Shown one piece after another: positions 32,537-35,209 of a stretch of 35,209 nucleotides of DNA (its first letter is position 1; the number at the start of each line of letters is the position of its first letter). Source of the stretch: JAEZVV01 sp036652035 (GTDB lineage Bacteria; Pseudomonadota; Gammaproteobacteria; Burkholderiales; Burkholderiaceae_F); NCBI GenBank assembly GCA_036652035.1, contig JAVVWR010000028.1:1-35209 (forward strand), written 5' to 3'. The notes beneath the pieces are model-generated. The model saw only the letters and a program-made list of their open reading frames with translations, had not been told where the DNA came from and made no database searches. A program made the position numbers and the translations under genes.

Positions 32537-32566
32537 AAAAGGGGCGCCCGCGGGCGCCCCTTGGTT
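32537..32566. terminator. Bidirectional terminator between the OmpA-like and DUF3422 genes
   Basis: A 24-base perfect palindrome (32539-32562, arms AAGGGGCGCCCG and CGGGCGCCCCTT) is flanked by AAAA on the left and TTGGTTTT on the right. It lies 34 bases after the lipoprotein stop and 25 after the end of the minus-strand DUF3422 gene, so it can end both transcripts. With no free loop bases, the actual hairpin would open a few central pairs. Confidence 0.82.
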
Positions 32567-32587
32567 TTGCGCCAAACCGAGCGGCGC

Positions 32588-33910
32588 TCAGTCCTTCATC
32601 AGTTCCTGGCGAACGCGGTGAACGCCGCGCCAGACCAGCAAGCCCAGCAGCGGGACGGCGGCCGCCATCGCCCACTCGGGCTCGAAACCTGGCACCAGCT
32701 CCTTGATCGGTTTGGCGAGATAACCCACCAGCCCGACGCCGTAATAGGTCAGTGCCGCCACCGACAGGCCTTCGACCGTCTGCTGCAGGCGCAGCGAGAG
32801 TTTGCCGCGCCGGTCCATCGCCGCCATCAGCTTCTGGTTCTGTTCCTCGCGCGCGATATCGACCCGGGTGCGCAGCAATTCGCTCGCCCGCGCCACTCGG
32901 GCGGAGAGCTCCTGCTGGCGCCGCGCCATCGCCGCCACCGTGGCCATCGCGGGCTCCAGCCGGCGCCCCAGGAACTCGGCCACCGTCGGCACGCCGCCCA
33001 GGCGCGCTTCGCGCATGTCCTGCAGACGGGTGGTGACGAGGTCCCAATACGCCTGGGCCGCGGCGTAGCGGTAGCTGGTCGAGGCCACCGCGCGCTCGGC
33101 TTCCGCGGCGAGCTGGGTGAGGTCGTCGAGCAGTTGCCGCTCCTTGGCTTCAACCTCGACCGGCTGGCTGGCGTGGTCGCCCAGATCGGCGATCTGCTCG
33201 GTGATGGCCGACAAGCGCTGCTCGTCTTTCATCAGGATGCGGCCGCGTTCCCGCGCCAGCGGAAACGCCAACAGCGCCATCACGCGGTAAGTGCTGATCT
33301 CGACCAGGCGCTGCACCAGACGCGCGCGCTGGGTGGCGGCCAGGCGCCAGTCGAGCACCAGCCAGCGGCCGCGCCCATCGGGCGTGAGCTGGAAATCGGA
33401 AAAGACCCAGGCCGCGCCATCGGCGACCTGGCTGCCCACCAGGCCCGGCCCCGGGAACAGGCGTGCCAGCTCTTCCTGGGTCGGCTCGTGCGCGTGGCCC
33501 GGGATCATGACGATATCGAGCGCGGCAATGGTCTTGCCCGGCAGCGACGAGAGCCAATCGGCGGGCAAGGCGTCGAAAGCGCTCGGCAAGTCTTCGAGCG
33601 CGGAGAGCTCGGCTCCCGGCAAGTGCTGCACAAAGGTGTAGCTGACAAATTCGGTGTGCCGCTCGCACTTGATGTGGAGCGGGCCGATCTCGACCACCAG
33701 GTGCTGGGCGTGTTGCGGCAGGGCGAGTTCGATCCCGTTGCGGCGCGCCAGTTCGGCCAGCGGCGCCATCGCGTCGTCACCGGGCGCGGTGAGCAAGGCC
33801 AGCGCCGACACCACGGCCGGCTGCGGCACTGCCACCGGCGGACGGGCGTGGACCTCGTCGGCCAGCTCGCGCCGCAAGGGGTGGTCAATCGGTAAACGGG
33901 GTTCGGTCAT
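32588..33910 (-). CDS. DUF3422 family membrane-anchored protein
   Basis: Protein of 440 residues matching the DUF3422 family common in alpha- and betaproteobacteria, function unknown. The opening DHPLRRELADEVHARPP is the most conserved part of the family. The middle, about residues 200-370, is a long charged helix-rich region with likely coiled coil (RLVEISTYRVMALLAFPLAR, then EAKERQLLDDLTQLAAEAER). Two hydrophobic segments near the C-terminus, about 365-386 and 410-428, anchor it in the inner membrane, so most of it is probably cytoplasmic. The gene stands alone, divergent from the GlsB/YeaQ gene across 171 bp. I cannot assign a function. Confidence 0.85.
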   Translation of the reverse strand: MTEPRLPIDHPLRRELADEVHARPPVAVPQPAVVSALALLTAPGDDAMAPLAELARRNGIELALPQHAQHLVVEIGPLHIKCERHTEFVSYTFVQHLPGAELSALEDLPSAFDALPADWLSSLPGKTIAALDIVMIPGHAHEPTQEELARLFPGPGLVGSQVADGAAWVFSDFQLTPDGRGRWLVLDWRLAATQRARLVQRLVEISTYRVMALLAFPLARERGRILMKDEQRLSAITEQIADLGDHASQPVEVEAKERQLLDDLTQLAAEAERAVASTSYRYAAAQAYWDLVTTRLQDMREARLGGVPTVAEFLGRRLEPAMATVAAMARRQQELSARVARASELLRTRVDIAREEQNQKLMAAMDRRGKLSLRLQQTVEGLSVAALTYYGVGLVGYLAKPIKELVPGFEPEWAMAAAVPLLGLLVWRGVHRVRQELMKD

Positions 33911-34081
33911 ACGGCCTCCAGCTTTTATCTTGCCGCGAGACTAACGCAGGCTTGCTCGCGCGGCCCGTCAGGCCCGAGAGCCGAGCTTGAGCGCCCGGCC
34001 GCCGTGCCCGGCATTGACGCGCTCTATCCTGCATTCGGTCGCGCGCCGCCGGCGCACGCCAATCACCGTCGGGAGATCAGC

Positions 34082-34333
34082 ATGGAAGGAATGTCTTGGT
34101 TCGCCTGGATCCTCATCGGCCTGATCGCCGGCTGGCTCGGCGGCAAGCTCATGCGCGGCGGCGGCTTCGGCCTGCTCGGCAATATCGTGGTGGGCGTGAT
34201 CGGCGGCTTCGTCGGCGGCTGGGTGTTCGGTTTTCTGGGCTTGTCGGCCGGCGGCTGGATCGGCTCGATCGTCATGGCCACGGTCGGTGCGGTGGTGTTG
34301 CTGTTCGTGGTCGGCCTCATCAAAAAGGCCTGA
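34082..34333 (+). CDS. GlsB/YeaQ/YmgE family small membrane protein
   Basis: Protein of 83 residues with three hydrophobic, Gly-rich membrane segments (WFAWILIGLIAGWLGGKLM, then GLLGNIVVGVIGGFVGGWVFG and IVMATVGAVVLLFVVGLIKKA). This is the transglycosylase-associated (YeaQ/YmgE/GlsB) family, named from stress-induced genes and the Enterococcus GlsB protein; no enzymatic activity is known. The start at 34082 has GGGAG upstream and gives the family N-terminus; an upstream GTG-type extension to 34004 lacks similarity. It is convergent with pncA, 46 bp apart. Confidence 0.92.
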   Translation: MEGMSWFAWILIGLIAGWLGGKLMRGGGFGLLGNIVVGVIGGFVGGWVFGFLGLSAGGWIGSIVMATVGAVVLLFVVGLIKKA

Positions 34334-34379
34334 GCCCGCCGATGGACGCCAAGGCCCGCCGGCGAGCTTGAGCCATCGC

Positions 34380-35012
34380 TCAGTCGGCCAGCAAGGACTC
34401 GCTTCTGACAAAGCGAACGCCGGCGGCAACCATGTTGGCCACGGCCCGGTCGAGCGATCCCTGGTTGTCGATCGCACGGCAGGCGTCCTCGATCACCACG
34501 CTCTCGAAGCCCGCCGCGCGGGCATCGAGAGCGCTCCAGGCGACGCAGAAATCGGTCGCCAGGCCGCACAGATAAACCCGCTGAATGCCACGCTCGCGCA
34601 GAAAGCCGGCCAGCCCGGTCGAGGTGCGGCGATCGGCCTCCATGAAGGCGGAATAGCTGTCGGTGTGGGCGTGATAGCCCTTTCGGATCACCGCCTGCGC
34701 GTGCGGCACCTCGAGCGCAGCCGCCAGTTCCGCGCCGTGGCTGCCCTGCACGCAGTGCTGCGGCCACATCACCTGGGGGCCATAGTCGAGCGCCATGGCC
34801 TCGAAGGGCGTGGCGCCCGGGTGGCTCGCCGCAAACGACACATGGCCGGCCGGGTGCCAGTCCTGCGTCAGGATCACGTTGGCAAAGCGCCGCGCAAGCC
34901 CGTTGACCACGGGAATGATCTCGTCACCGCGCGCCACCGCGAGCGCGCCGCCGGGAAGAAAGTCGTTCTGGATATCGACGACGAGAAGCGCCGTCCGGTT
35001 GATGTCTGTCAT
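34380..35012 (-). CDS. pncA: Nicotinamidase (pyrazinamidase) PncA
   Basis: Cysteine hydrolase of the isochorismatase fold, 210 residues, converting nicotinamide to nicotinate for NAD salvage in the cytoplasm. The triad is intact: Asp13 (VVDIQNDF), Lys111 (IRKGYH) and Cys156 (ATDFCV). The metal site is also present: Asp51 and His53 (QDWHPAGH) and His86 (WPQHCVQG). Length equals the family norm (E. coli PncA 213). It is a single gene on the minus strand; about 200 bp upstream remain in the window. Confidence 0.95.
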   Translation of the reverse strand: MTDINRTALLVVDIQNDFLPGGALAVARGDEIIPVVNGLARRFANVILTQDWHPAGHVSFAASHPGATPFEAMALDYGPQVMWPQHCVQGSHGAELAAALEVPHAQAVIRKGYHAHTDSYSAFMEADRRTSTGLAGFLRERGIQRVYLCGLATDFCVAWSALDARAAGFESVVIEDACRAIDNQGSLDRAVANMVAAGVRFVRSESLLAD

Positions 35013-35187
35013 CGGCTGGGTCCAAGCACTGCAGTCTTACGATCGACAAGGGTAACGAGTTCCTCCGCGGCCGGGCGCGCACACCATCGAGCGTTTTCAC
35101 TGCCCTCGGTGCTTCGCTCATTGGCAGGAGGCAGGAGCCAGCACCAAGCAGCAAACCGCGCAGCGATTGCCGTCTTGCCTGCACCCT

Positions 35188-35204
35188 CGCGGGCGGAGCC
35201 CGCG
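35188..35204. repeat. Short GC inverted repeat near the window end
   Basis: CGCGGGC (35188-35194), GGA, GCCCGCG (35198-35204) forms a 7-bp hairpin. It lies about 175 bp upstream of pncA, in 197 bases (35013-35209) where I see no gene. It could be the end of a neighbouring transcript outside the window, or a dispersed GC repeat unit; only one copy is seen here. Confidence 0.25.
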
Positions 35205-35209
35205 CTACC

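Noticed and set aside
32561..33895. Plus-strand frame of 444 codons opposite the DUF3422 gene
   Set aside because: Antisense shadow; the minus-strand protein matches a known family over its full length.

Overview
The window looks like a chromosomal contig of a GC-rich betaproteobacterium, most likely of the order Burkholderiales. The basis is established synteny and family membership: glnE, a YhdP-type AsmA protein, a nitrilase-family amidase, tldD and a class I aroG in a row; a second-copy IF-1 with an Arg-rich tail next to a cold-shock gene; a cobalamin adenosyltransferase beside a FAD-linked D-lactate dehydrogenase; a DUF3422 membrane protein. No phage, IS element, CRISPR array, tRNA or rRNA is visible. 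One run of exactly 100 N (21153-21252) is an assembly gap, so adjacency across it is not proven.

Layout. 1-2858 (minus): glnE, its last few codons cut by the window edge. 3031-9612 (plus): yhdP, a C-N hydrolase and tldD; yhdP and the hydrolase overlap by ATGA. 9756-11314: a PlsC-type acyltransferase and a CdsA-type membrane enzyme, again overlapping by ATGA. 11323-12649: aroG behind a leader that has every part of a transcription attenuator: a 27-codon leader peptide with 8 Phe and 2 Tyr codons, an antiterminator arm, and an intrinsic terminator ending 28 nt before the aroG ATG. 12665-16317 (minus): a secreted Ser-type sulfatase translationally coupled to its own radical-SAM maturase. 16543-19218 (minus): a periplasmic M3 oligopeptidase and a PduO-type cobalamin adenosyltransferase. 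19382-20779: a FAD-linked D-lactate dehydrogenase. 20847-21699: infA (minus) and a csp gene, with the gap between them. 21934-24572: hemG, fadD and, convergent to fadD, a YbcJ-type S4 protein. 24725-29852: glcD, a 46-residue membrane ORF, glcE, glcF and an lrgA-lrgB pair, closed by a bidirectional terminator. 29920-31479 (minus): a DASS/SLC13 carboxylate transporter. 31870-34333: an OmpA-like lipoprotein, a DUF3422 protein and a GlsB/YeaQ protein. 34380-35012 (minus): pncA.

How they work together. Much of the second half concerns two- and three-carbon hydroxyacids and dicarboxylates: D-lactate and glycolate oxidation feeding electrons to quinone, an LrgAB pair that by homology to the plant plastid carrier PLGG1 may move glycolate or glycerate, and a DASS carrier. 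The first half is mainly housekeeping: nitrogen control, envelope lipid traffic, phospholipid synthesis and aromatic amino acid entry.

The observation most worth following up is the aroG attenuator. The 8-mer CCTGGCGG occurs twice, at 11443 and 11510, on either side of its complement CCGCCAGG at 11494, the arrangement needed for mutually exclusive antiterminator and terminator hairpins under control of Phe/Tyr codons. Next are the Ser-type sulfatase/maturase pair, the glc-lrgAB operon with its unexplained small membrane ORF, a 20-bp perfect palindrome upstream of the sulfatase, and a terminator-like hairpin just before the OmpA-like lipoprotein gene.
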